Source of the DNA: Lusitaniella coriacea LEGE 07157
GTDB lineage: Bacteria > Cyanobacteriota > Cyanobacteriia > Cyanobacteriales > Spirulinaceae
Assembly: GCF_015207425.1 (NCBI RefSeq)
Contig: NZ_JADEWZ010000003.1
Location: 62,001-126,000 of the forward strand
DNA: 64,000 bases
Direction: 5' to 3'
Under the pieces are notes generated by a model, which saw nothing but the letters and a program-made list of their open reading frames with translations, searched no databases and had not been told where the DNA came from. Positions 19,078 to 27,304 of this stretch are shown piece after piece (the stretch's first letter is position 1; each line of letters opens with the position of its first letter). The position numbers were made by a program, and so were the translations under genes.

Positions 19078-19213
19078 AAGTACTAATGAAAAGGAATCAG
19101 GTGCGATCGGGGCAAAATTGGAACCCAAATTAAATTGCGACTTTTGTAATGTTGCCATTACAACGGTAATCCGTCATTACCTTTCGCTGTACAAACTATA
19201 GGATAGAGAACTC

Positions 19214-21736
19214 ATGGCAGAACAGTTAAACCTGTTAAAGACCGGTCAAATTATTCCAACAGCATTACACGCAGAAATGGAACGGTCTTATCTTGAATAT
19301 GCCATGAGTGTCATTGTGGGGAGAGCGCTCCCTGACGTTAGAGATGGTCTGAAACCCGTCCATCGGCGAATTTTGTACGCCATGCACGAGCTAGGTTTGA
19401 CTCCCGAACGCCCTTACCGCAAGTGCGCCCGCGTAGTTGGGGACGTGTTAGGGAAATACCATCCCCACGGGGATCAGTCGGTCTATGATGCCCTGGTACG
19501 AATGGTACAGGATTTTTCCTCCCGCTATCCGCTTTTGGCAGGTCACGGCAACTTCGGATCGGTGGATAACGATCCCCCGGCTGCCATGCGTTACACCGAA
19601 ACGCGACTCGCATCCGTTGCACATCAAGCAATGCTGGCGGAGATCGGAGAAGCCGTCGTCAACTATACGAGCAACTTTGACAACTCCCAACAAGAACCCG
19701 TCGTTCTTCCCGCTCAACTTCCTCTATTATTACTCAATGGCTGTTCGGGAATTGCTGTGGGAATGGCGACAAATATTCCCCCTCACAACTTGGGAGAGAT
19801 TGTCGATGGGGCAATTGCTCTGATTGATAAACCGGAACTTCCCGATGAAAAGCTATGGAAACTCATTCCAGGCCCGGATTTCCCCACTGGCGGCGAAATT
19901 ATCGATACAACGGGCATTCAAGATACCTATCGCGTGGGGCGGGGCATCATGCCCGTTCGCGGCGTAGCGACAATCGAGCGCATTCGGCGGCAAGGCAAGC
20001 GGCGTAAAGAAAAAAGCGCCATTATTATCACGGAATTACCTTTCCAAGTGAATAAGGCGGGGTGGATTGAAAAAGTTGCCGATTTAGTCAATCAAGGGCG
20101 TTTAGAGGGAATTGCTGACATTCGAGACGAGAGCGATCGCGACGGAATGCGCGTGGTCATTGAATGCAAGCGCGATGCCAATGCCAGAGAAGTGCTGCGA
20201 CAACTCTACAAAAAGACAGCACTGCAAAGCAATTTTGGGGCAATTATGCTCGCCTTGGTGGATAACAAGCCTCGTCAGTTGTCTTTGCGCGAGATGTTGG
20301 AGGAATTTTTAAAATTCCGCGAGCAAACTCTGACGCGGCGCTACACTCATGAGTTGGAGGTCGCTCAACGCCGCTCGCATTTGATTGAGGGTTTACTCGC
20401 TGCTTTGCAGCACTTAGACGCGACGATCGATATTTTACGCAATGCGCCCGACGGGACGACAGCAAAAGTCTCGCTACAAGAGCGTTTGGGGATTAGTGAA
20501 TCTCAAGCCGACGCTATTTTGGCGATGCCCATGCGCCGCCTCACGGGACTGGAACGACAAAAGTTGCAGGCAGAGGGCGAGGAGTTACGAGAACAAATCG
20601 CTCGCTTGCAAGAGCTATTGGACGATCGCCACGAACTGCTCAAATCCTTAAAAAAAGAGCTGCGCGCCCTCAAACGGAAATTTGGCGACGAACGACGGAC
20701 AAAAATTCTCAAAGCTGTGCCTGTTGATGGGAAAACATCGGGGCAATCTCAAAGTAAGAGTAAGGCGAAAAAAACGGACAAACAAAGTCCTGTAGAACCC
20801 CCTCCCGCGTTGGAGATCGCGATCGCGTCCCCTGAAGATGCGGTGCTGGAGGTGACGCGCAAAAGCACGATTTGCTGGCATTCTCCCCCGCCGAAAAAGA
20901 CGGGAAAATTGCCGAAAAAAATTGACGACGCGATCGCGTATCGCGAACCGATTCGACAGCGAGAACGAGTGGTGGTGGTGACAGAAGGTGGAAAAGCTTA
21001 TCCCATCGCGATCGCGGATATTCCTTCTGCGAGTTACCCCATTCCCATTCTCAAATTACTCTCCAGCAGCGTTCAGAGTAAGCGAGAAGCGATTGAAACC
21101 CAGTTTTTTATCCCCGATAACCTGAACCAAAACGATCTCATTCTCTTGACCCAGCAAGGGCGGATTAAGCGCTTGGCAGGTTTGGAGTTAGCAGACCTCA
21201 CCAATCGCGGTGCAATGTTGATTAAGTTGAAGGACGAGGATGAGTTAAATACTGTGGAATGGGCGCAGACGGGGCAAGAAGTCGCGATCGCGACCTCCGG
21301 GGGGCGAATTCTCCGCTTTACCATCGACGACCTGCAAATGCCTGTCATGGGTCGCAGCGCTCAAGGAAACCAAGCCACGCGGCTGCGGAAGGGGGAAGAA
21401 GTTGTGGGGTGTGCGGTTCTCAATGCCACAGACCATCTTTTGCTCTTCTCTCAATTTGGCTATGGCAAGCGCTTGCCTTTAAGTGCCATTCGTCAAGCCA
21501 ATCGCGGCGATATCGGCACCCAAGCATTCCAATTTAATCCCAAGGATCGGTTAGCAGTTGCGCTCCTCTCGCCGCCGGAAACGACCCGTTTGGCAATATC
21601 AACAACCGCTCGTCGTTTGCTCGAAGTTCCCGTAAAATCCATTGGGGTTTGGGGAAAAGACGGGTTTGGCGATCGCGTCCCCCACCTCAAACCAGGGGAA
21701 CAAGTCGAGGAAGTCATTGTTTTGGATGGGTTTTAA
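19214..21736 (+). CDS. Type IIA topoisomerase subunit A (GyrA/ParC family, probable ParC-like paralogue)
   Basis: An 840-residue protein with the breakage-reunion domain: [20 protein letters not shown], the quinolone-pocket segment [10 protein letters not shown], and the catalytic Tyr in [11 protein letters not shown] coiled-coil tower and beta-pinwheel C-terminal domain follow. Cyanobacteria usually carry two such genes. The start [18 protein letters not shown] and the absence of a clear GyrA box (QRRGGKG; only NRGDIG near 760) favour the ParC-like paralogue over true GyrA. It cuts and passes double-stranded DNA together with a B subunit (GyrB at 1-3144 or ParE elsewhere). Which B subunit it uses is unknown. 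Confidence 0.93.
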   Translation: MAEQLNLLKTGQIIPTALHAEMERSYLEYAMSVIVGRALPDVRDGLKPVHRRILYAMHELGLTPERPYRKCARVVGDVLGKYHPHGDQSVYDALVRMVQDFSSRYPLLAGHGNFGSVDNDPPAAMRYTETRLASVAHQAMLAEIGEAVVNYTSNFDNSQQEPVVLPAQLPLLLLNGCSGIAVGMATNIPPHNLGEIVDGAIALIDKPELPDEKLWKLIPGPDFPTGGEIIDTTGIQDTYRVGRGIMPVRGVATIERIRRQGKRRKEKSAIIITELPFQVNKAGWIEKVADLVNQGRLEGIADIRDESDRDGMRVVIECKRDANAREVLRQLYKKTALQSNFGAIMLALVDNKPRQLSLREMLEEFLKFREQTLTRRYTHELEVAQRRSHLIEGLLAALQHLDATIDILRNAPDGTTAKVSLQERLGISESQADAILAMPMRRLTGLERQKLQAEGEELREQIARLQELLDDRHELLKSLKKELRALKRKFGDERRTKILKAVPVDGKTSGQSQSKSKAKKTDKQSPVEPPPALEIAIASPEDAVLEVTRKSTICWHSPPPKKTGKLPKKIDDAIAYREPIRQRERVVVVTEGGKAYPIAIADIPSASYPIPILKLLSSSVQSKREAIETQFFIPDNLNQNDLILLTQQGRIKRLAGLELADLTNRGAMLIKLKDEDELNTVEWAQTGQEVAIATSGGRILRFTIDDLQMPVMGRSAQGNQATRLRKGEEVVGCAVLNATDHLLLFSQFGYGKRLPLSAIRQANRGDIGTQAFQFNPKDRLAVALLSPPETTRLAISTTARRLLEVPVKSIGVWGKDGFGDRVPHLKPGEQVEEVIVLDGF

Positions 21737-21804
21737 TGTCATAGATGGGGCGTTTTCCCACACTGTTATGGCTACAGCGATACTTTATAATTCCAGCGAT
21801 CGTT

Positions 21805-22344
21805 ATGGATATACGAGAGGCTTCAGACTCAGAACGCAACGACGTGCTATTTGTAGAGCGTGCAGCTTTTGGCAGCGACTGCGAGGCTGAATTAGTGAGT
21901 AACCTTTTAGAGGATCCCAGTGCAAAACCCATTTTATCGCTGCTAGCGTTTGACGGCGATCGCGCGGTGGGACATATTCTCTTAACAACAGCCCATTTAA
22001 CAAACAAGCAAAATTCAGTATCGATAGCGCTTTTAGCCCCCCTAGCCGTCATTCCTGACGTTCAAAGACAAGGGATTGGCGGCAACCTTATCGAGCAAGG
22101 ATTGAATCGCTTATCAGAATCGGGAGTTGATTTAGTGTTCGTTCTCGGACATCCAGGATACTATTCGCGTCACGGATTTCAACCCGCAGGTTGTCTGGGA
22201 TTTGAAGCACCCTATCCTATTCCAGAGGAACACGCGGAGGCGTGGATGGTTCGAGCGCTTCGTCCCGACGCAATCGATTCTGCTGGGGGAAAGGTCGTTT
22301 GTGCGGATGCGATCTCTCAGCCTGAATATTGGCGCGAAGATTGA
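21805..22344 (+). CDS. GNAT N-acetyltransferase (YhbS-like)
   Basis: A 179-residue acetyl-CoA-dependent acetyltransferase. LAPLAVIPDVQRQGIGGNLIEQGL contains the pyrophosphate-binding Q/R-x-x-G-x-G/A, and VFVLGHPGYYSRHGF is the YhbS-subfamily signature. The start at 21805 (MDIREASDSERND) fits the domain. An upstream in-frame ATG at 21745 would add residues unlike the family. Substrate unknown. It lies just after the topoisomerase gene, possibly co-transcribed. Confidence 0.85.
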   Translation: MDIREASDSERNDVLFVERAAFGSDCEAELVSNLLEDPSAKPILSLLAFDGDRAVGHILLTTAHLTNKQNSVSIALLAPLAVIPDVQRQGIGGNLIEQGLNRLSESGVDLVFVLGHPGYYSRHGFQPAGCLGFEAPYPIPEEHAEAWMVRALRPDAIDSAGGKVVCADAISQPEYWRED

Positions 22345-22390
22345 AGGCGAGATTTAGCCGTTGTCTCAACTTTCCCAGATCCCTGTCCCC

Positions 22391-24232
22391 TTAACGCTCT
22401 CCCTTCTGCCAGCGCGCGATCGCGGCTTTTGCTTTTGGGTGAGATGAGGTATCGCTGGGAACGAACTGTGCTGCCGCGATCGCGGATTGAAATTCCTGAC
22501 GCGCCGCGCGAGAATTAGCAATGAGATAAACTTGCTTGCCCCAGTTTTCAATCAGCTTCTTCGCTTCGGGATGACCCGGTTCGCCGAGGGGAACCTCCCG
22601 CAGTTTCTGAATCGCTTTACCGTAGGAAGAAGCCTGAGTCGGTTGAATTAACTTCCTTGCGGCTGCAATAATAGCTCCGTTTTTCTGCTGCTTTTGTTCC
22701 AGTTGGTTCCAAGTTTTAATTTTTTGTTGTGCCAGGGTGTAAATTTCCTGTTCGTCTGTGCCAATCAAGGAGGCTGCTGCAATCGCGCCGGAGAAATTCC
22801 CCTGTTTTGCACGTCCGCGAGCAATATCGAGAATCGACAAACTCCAGGTATTAATACAGCGTTGGGCTTCCTTGTAATTGGGGGAATCTGGGGGGACTTT
22901 ACGGGCATCCGCGATCGCGCGACCAAATTTAGAGGCTTGAACGCTTTGAATGTGGGTACTCGCTGCCATTCCCGCAGGAGCAGCATTAGTAGCAACCGGA
23001 GATGCAGCAGGGGAAGGTGTTGTTGCTTCCTGTTGCGCTGACGGTTGAGGACTTGCAATAGGAGAAGGAATTGCGGTCTCCGGCGATTGAGCAACAGGAG
23101 CAGGTGTTTCTGTTTCACCCGTAGGATTTACCGTCTCAATTTCGCCAGGATTTTCAACGGACGCTGGCTGTAAAGTCTTTAAAAGCGGTTGCCCCACTAT
23201 CCCTAAGAACGAGAATAATAATGCGAGTCCGCCCCCCACAAGGATCCACTTCTTGTAGTCAATCGGTCGCGGGGAGTTTGGTTCTTCCGCTTTAGCCGGC
23301 ATCCTGGTATCTCCAGGCGGAGGCGAGGAATTTGTTGAATTTGGCGGAACCAGAGGGGGCGGTTGCCGCGTAATCGGTGCTGAGGTGGCAATTTTCGCCG
23401 ATGACGCTTTGCCATTGCTTTGAACTTTAACGTTCTCTGTCGCCAAAATCGCCGCACCGTTCGTTCCCACCAACTCCCAATCCAGGAGGGCGCGATCGCC
23501 CGGTAAAATAAGCTGTCGCTTCAATTCCGGGGAAGGAACGAGGGTTAGCGGGACTTGAGGGGGTCGCCAATGATGCTCGCACAATTCCGGCAGGCGATCG
23601 CGCAAATAACCATCCAACTTATCTAAAGTCAGATCCTGGTTATAGTAGCGCAGCGCTTCGAGTAGCGTAGCCGCAAACATTCCGTGACCCAACTCCGACG
23701 ACTCGTGAGAGGTTTGTTGCAATTGACTCGACAAAATAACCGGAATTCCCATTTCCTTCGCCAGTTCCGTCGTTTCGACCCCCACCGAATCCCCCGCTAA
23801 AATGCCGGGAGAGCGGTTGATATCCAACAGAACCAGCAAGCGTTCTGCTCTTTGTTGTTGCAGGGAGTGGAACAAAGAACGTACTGAAATTCCCGTACCC
23901 GGAATATCTTTCGGATTGCCATCAATCGGCATCAAATAGTCAGCCCCCTCCCAGCAAACGCCATAGCCACTGAAAAAGAACCACATCCACGGAAGCGGTT
24001 GTTCGCTCGCCCCTGCTTTGAGCCAGTTGAGAATATTTTCCTTCGTGGGCGTTGTCGCTCGATCTTCAATCCACGCCGAAGCATCCGTTAACAGAAGATT
24101 TTGGGCTGGGGGAATTCGAGCCTCTCCCACCATAAATTGCCAAATTGCTTGAGCATCGGCTTGAGCGTAACTCAAGGGTTGGATAAATTGATAGCGATTG
24201 ATCCCAATTGCCAGAGAACTGTAGTTTGCCAT
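22391..24232 (-). CDS. Caspase-like (orthocaspase) protein with replaced catalytic dyad
   Basis: A 613-residue protein with an N-terminal caspase p20-like domain (about 1-240). Where active members have His in SGHG and Cys in DACRSG, this one has Tyr90 (FFFSGYG) and Asn139 (LLDINRSPG), confirmed in the codons. It is therefore a pseudo-orthocaspase that should not cleave peptides through the usual dyad. A membrane helix (about 330-350) and a Pro/Thr/Ala-rich linker follow. The C-terminus has two related helical repeats, each near SKFGRAIADARKVP or SSYGKAIQKLREVP and ending in IAAA. Such proteins are known in cyanobacteria and are thought to have regulatory or scaffold roles. Confidence 0.88.
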   Translation of the reverse strand: MANYSSLAIGINRYQFIQPLSYAQADAQAIWQFMVGEARIPPAQNLLLTDASAWIEDRATTPTKENILNWLKAGASEQPLPWMWFFFSGYGVCWEGADYLMPIDGNPKDIPGTGISVRSLFHSLQQQRAERLLVLLDINRSPGILAGDSVGVETTELAKEMGIPVILSSQLQQTSHESSELGHGMFAATLLEALRYYNQDLTLDKLDGYLRDRLPELCEHHWRPPQVPLTLVPSPELKRQLILPGDRALLDWELVGTNGAAILATENVKVQSNGKASSAKIATSAPITRQPPPLVPPNSTNSSPPPGDTRMPAKAEEPNSPRPIDYKKWILVGGGLALLFSFLGIVGQPLLKTLQPASVENPGEIETVNPTGETETPAPVAQSPETAIPSPIASPQPSAQQEATTPSPAASPVATNAAPAGMAASTHIQSVQASKFGRAIADARKVPPDSPNYKEAQRCINTWSLSILDIARGRAKQGNFSGAIAAASLIGTDEQEIYTLAQQKIKTWNQLEQKQQKNGAIIAAARKLIQPTQASSYGKAIQKLREVPLGEPGHPEAKKLIENWGKQVYLIANSRAARQEFQSAIAAAQFVPSDTSSHPKAKAAIARWQKGER

Positions 24233-24355
24233 AAGCCCGCCCGATAATCGACTGAATGGAATTGTAGGATTGAAGAGAATCGTTAAGATAACAGAATTAG
24301 TTTATAGTTTTGTGCAACGTTTTGCTTCCTTAGAGAGAAAATTCACTTTAAGATT

Positions 24356-24949
24356 ATGTTGAAACTCGATAGATCTAAATTCAAGACTTTCATTCCCCTT
24401 TCCGTGCAATTAGGTTCGTTTTTATTCGCAATCGCGCCCAACTCGTCTAAAAATTCAAATCATAACCTGCCCGTACTGCTGGGACTTGCAGGATTGAGTT
24501 GGATGGGAGGGTGCGCGATCGCGCCTCAAATGGTACAAGCTTACACCGCACGGTTCGCAATTCCCCTCCTTCGTCAAGGCGAAGAATCCTACCAAACCCT
24601 ACTCACAAGAGCCGAGAATATCGCCAGAGCCGCCGCTCAACGCAGTTTCGACAGCGACATCTTAGTCACACAAGTTTCTATCTCTATTATCGGGCAAAAT
24701 AACAGCGCCACCGTTCCCATCCTCAAACTGGAAGTTAGCCGTCAAGATTGGCGCAAATTCCCCGATCCGCAGCGTTGGGCGCGCTATTTCCCCAATGCTC
24801 CCATTTTACTCGGCATCAGCCCGACTCCTTCTCCATCTGCGGTTCCTTCCACACAACCCGAACCCACAGAAAACCAAACCTCCGACGATCCTGAATCGCC
24901 AGAAATTCCAATTCTGCCCCCTCTTCCCGCACTTCCGCCTTTACCATAG
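24356..24949 (+). CDS. Conserved cyanobacterial protein of unknown function
   Basis: A 197-residue protein. Residues about 38-60 form a hydrophobic segment (LPVLLGLAGLSWMGGCAIA) that could be an inner-membrane or lipoprotein-like region. The middle (about 80-150) looks like a compact alpha/beta domain (QTLLTRAENIARAAAQRSFDSDILVTQVSISIIG). The tail is Pro/Glu/Ser-rich and low complexity, ending PPLPALPPLP. No family is recognised with certainty. It ends 75 bp before a glycosyltransferase gene in the same direction. Confidence 0.7.
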   Translation: MLKLDRSKFKTFIPLSVQLGSFLFAIAPNSSKNSNHNLPVLLGLAGLSWMGGCAIAPQMVQAYTARFAIPLLRQGEESYQTLLTRAENIARAAAQRSFDSDILVTQVSISIIGQNNSATVPILKLEVSRQDWRKFPDPQRWARYFPNAPILLGISPTPSPSAVPSTQPEPTENQTSDDPESPEIPILPPLPALPPLP

Positions 24950-25024
24950 CGTTAAGAGCATTGACAACTATCAACGCCGAGTATGTAGCATTTCTCAATC
25001 AGGCGAAGTACAAACGAAAAGACC

Positions 25025-26296
25025 ATGAAGCCAGGGAAATTGAAGGTTTTATTAATTATCGAACAATGCAATCCTGAATGGTCGTCCGTTCCCTTGGAGG
25101 GGTACAACTACTTTCAGGGAATTCGTCAGTGGGTTGATGTTACATTAGCAACGCATATTCGGAACCGCGAAGCCCTCGAAAAACTCCCCAAACCCCCCAA
25201 TGCCGTCTATATCCCTGAAAGCGCGTTAAGCCGAAAGTATCATCGCTTCATTGAAAATATTGTGGCGAAAGGCAAAATTAATTGGCCCCTCTACCACGCC
25301 TTAAGCTATCCCATTTACGAAGAGTTTAATCGGCGCGTCTACCAACACTTTAAATCTGAAATTGCCAGGGGCGATTACGACATCGTTCACGCACTCACGC
25401 CAATGATGCCTCGCTATCCTGTTAAAGCAGTGAAAGCCTGTAAAACTACGCCTTTTATTCTGGGGCCCGTGAATGGAGGGGTTCCTTTTCCCCCCGGATT
25501 TCAAGAAACCGCACGCCAGGAAAATGCCAATCTCAACTTTCTAAGGGCGTTTGGGCGATTTTTAATTCCCGGTTATCGAGCAACCTATCAAAAAGCAGAT
25601 CGAGTGTTAGCGGGTTCGACCTATACCTTGAACCTTATTCAACGCCTCTTTTCCCTGACCGACGAACGAATTTCCCTCTTTTATGAAAACGGAATTCCCA
25701 AACACTTTTTGCAAAATTCTTCCGCTTCTGACCATAAAGATAAAATTCATTTACTTTTTGTCGGTCGTTTAGTTCCCTATAAGTGCGCAGACCTTGTTAT
25801 TGCTGCTTTGGGTCGTTTAAATGCTTCAGCGCGCGATCGATTGCACTTAACCATTGTGGGTGGAGGTTCGGAACAGCAGAAATTGGAACAACAAGTTCGA
25901 GACTTGAAATTAGAAGATATCGTTCATTTTGCCGGGTGGGTCGAACAAAAAGAAACCTTGCAATACTACAGACAGGCAGATATTTTCTGTTTTCCCTCCA
26001 TTCGAGAATTTGGCGGTGCAGTGGTCTTAGAAGCGATGGCTTGTGGATTGCCCTGCATTGTGGCGAACAATGGCGGAATCGGAGAATACGTTACCGAACA
26101 AACGGGATTTAAAATCGATCCTCGTTCTCGCGAATATCTGACCGAGCAGGTAGCAGAAAAAATCGACCTCTTGGTCAAAGATGAGAATCTTCGATCGCGA
26201 ATGTCACAAAAATCGACTGAAAGGGCGAAAGAGTTTGTCTGGGAGAATAAAGCAACAAAAATCATCGAAATTTACCAAGAAATACTCGAAAAATAA
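25025..26296 (+). CDS. Glycosyltransferase family 4 protein
   Basis: A 423-residue GT-B enzyme. N-terminal Rossmann half with VHALTPMMPRYPVKA and ILGPVNGGVPFPPGF. C-terminal half with LFVGRLVPYKCADLVIAAL, then ADIFCFPSIREFGGAVVLEAMACGLPCIV carrying the E-x7-E donor-binding motif. It transfers a hexose-type residue to a glycolipid or polysaccharide. It precedes the pilin gene by about 270 bp. No operon with other sugar genes. Confidence 0.88.
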   Translation: MKPGKLKVLLIIEQCNPEWSSVPLEGYNYFQGIRQWVDVTLATHIRNREALEKLPKPPNAVYIPESALSRKYHRFIENIVAKGKINWPLYHALSYPIYEEFNRRVYQHFKSEIARGDYDIVHALTPMMPRYPVKAVKACKTTPFILGPVNGGVPFPPGFQETARQENANLNFLRAFGRFLIPGYRATYQKADRVLAGSTYTLNLIQRLFSLTDERISLFYENGIPKHFLQNSSASDHKDKIHLLFVGRLVPYKCADLVIAALGRLNASARDRLHLTIVGGGSEQQKLEQQVRDLKLEDIVHFAGWVEQKETLQYYRQADIFCFPSIREFGGAVVLEAMACGLPCIVANNGGIGEYVTEQTGFKIDPRSREYLTEQVAEKIDLLVKDENLRSRMSQKSTERAKEFVWENKATKIIEIYQEILEK

Positions 26297-26350
26297 TTTT
26301 AAACACTCAGAAATACAAAATACAGCTTTTTCACCGAGGCTGTTTGAGCA

Positions 26351-26424
26351 GATTTCACATCATGAGATGGGTTAATCCCATTATCGAGATCGTGGGAATT
26401 GCTTTTTTTTTGAGATGTGAAATC
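26351..26424. repeat. Inverted repeat upstream of pilA
   Basis: Perfect 11-bp arms GATTTCACATC (26351-26361) and GATGTGAAATC (26414-26424) enclose 52 bp that includes a run of T. It could terminate the preceding glycosyltransferase transcript or be a small palindromic repeat. A second weaker pairing, GGTGGG with CCCACC, lies just before the pilA ribosome site. Confidence 0.6.
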
Positions 26425-26567
26425 CTTGTAGAGCAAGAGTTACATCCATTGAAAACTATTTCTTCAAAAAAAGTTTTGAGTCGGATGATATGAAATTGAA
26501 CAAAGGTGGGTAAGATACACCAGTGAGCTAAAAATCAAGCCCCACCTACCATTTCGGAGAGAGTTTT

Positions 26568-27146
26568 ATGAAGTCAGAATTTCAAGCTAAGTTTCTAATG
26601 CACCTCAACCAGAAGAAGCAAAATGAGGGTTTCACCCTGATCGAGCTGCTGGTTGTTATTATCATTATCGGTATTCTTGCCGCGATCGCGCTTCCCTCAT
26701 TGTTAGGTCAAGCCAACAAAGCCAAGCAGTCTGAGGCTCGTCAGAACGTTGGTTCAATTAACCGCGCTCAACAGGCTTTTGCCCTTGGCCCAGGAAGATT
26801 TACTGACGCTCTTCCTGATTTGGGACTTGGGATTAAAACCCAAACCACGAACTATCTTTACACAATTAAGACAACGAATAATTCGGAGTCAGCGGCGAAT
26901 TGGGGGCTTTCTGTCCAACCGACGACGAAAACCTATGTGGGTTTGACCGGTGCCATTGTTGACACAAAGACCAATGAAGCATTGACAGTTACTGCAACCT
27001 GCGAGTCTGTAGAACGCAAAGAGTTCACCAATGTCAATTCGGCTGCGGCCCCGCCAGCTCCAGGGAATGATGGGGTGAATATTGTGTGCGACAAGGCTCC
27101 TACACCCAATGGAATTCAGAAATGGAAGGATCTCAAGAGCGGTTGA
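26568..27146 (+). CDS. pilA: Type IV major pilin-like protein
   Basis: A 192-residue prepilin. After a 21-residue leader, the prepilin peptidase site NEG|FTLIELLVV is followed by the long hydrophobic helix (IIIIGILAAIALPSLLGQANKAKQSEARQNVGSINRAQQAF) typical of cyanobacterial PilA, with Glu5 of the mature protein present. The C-terminal globular part has a Cys pair (TATCESV, NIVCDKA) able to form the D-region disulfide. Pili drive phototactic twitching and DNA uptake. A hairpin terminator follows at 27245, and the next gene encodes an O-GlcNAc-transferase-like protein. Confidence 0.93.
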   Translation: MKSEFQAKFLMHLNQKKQNEGFTLIELLVVIIIIGILAAIALPSLLGQANKAKQSEARQNVGSINRAQQAFALGPGRFTDALPDLGLGIKTQTTNYLYTIKTTNNSESAANWGLSVQPTTKTYVGLTGAIVDTKTNEALTVTATCESVERKEFTNVNSAAAPPAPGNDGVNIVCDKAPTPNGIQKWKDLKSG

Positions 27147-27244
27147 TCCAAAGAAAAGAAACAAATCGTCTTCTAAAAATTAGTTACCTATAAGGCTAAA
27201 TTGCCAGGGTACAGCTTTCATTAAGTCTTTTTAGATTCGATCCT

Positions 27245-27280
27245 AAGTAGGGGTGTGGCAATGCTATGCCCCTACTTTTT
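27245..27280 (+). terminator. Rho-independent terminator after pilA
   Basis: Nine-bp arms AAGTAGGGG (27245-27253) and CCCCTACTT (27269-27277) are followed by a T run. It lies about 100 bp after the pilA stop and directly before the next gene. Confidence 0.8.
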
Positions 27281-27304
27281 AAATGTTCATTGCAGTAGTT
27301 AACG

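Noticed and set aside
19338-21717. Several minus-strand frames of 65-97 codons within the topoisomerase gene
   Set aside because: Shadows of a long, well-conserved coding gene.
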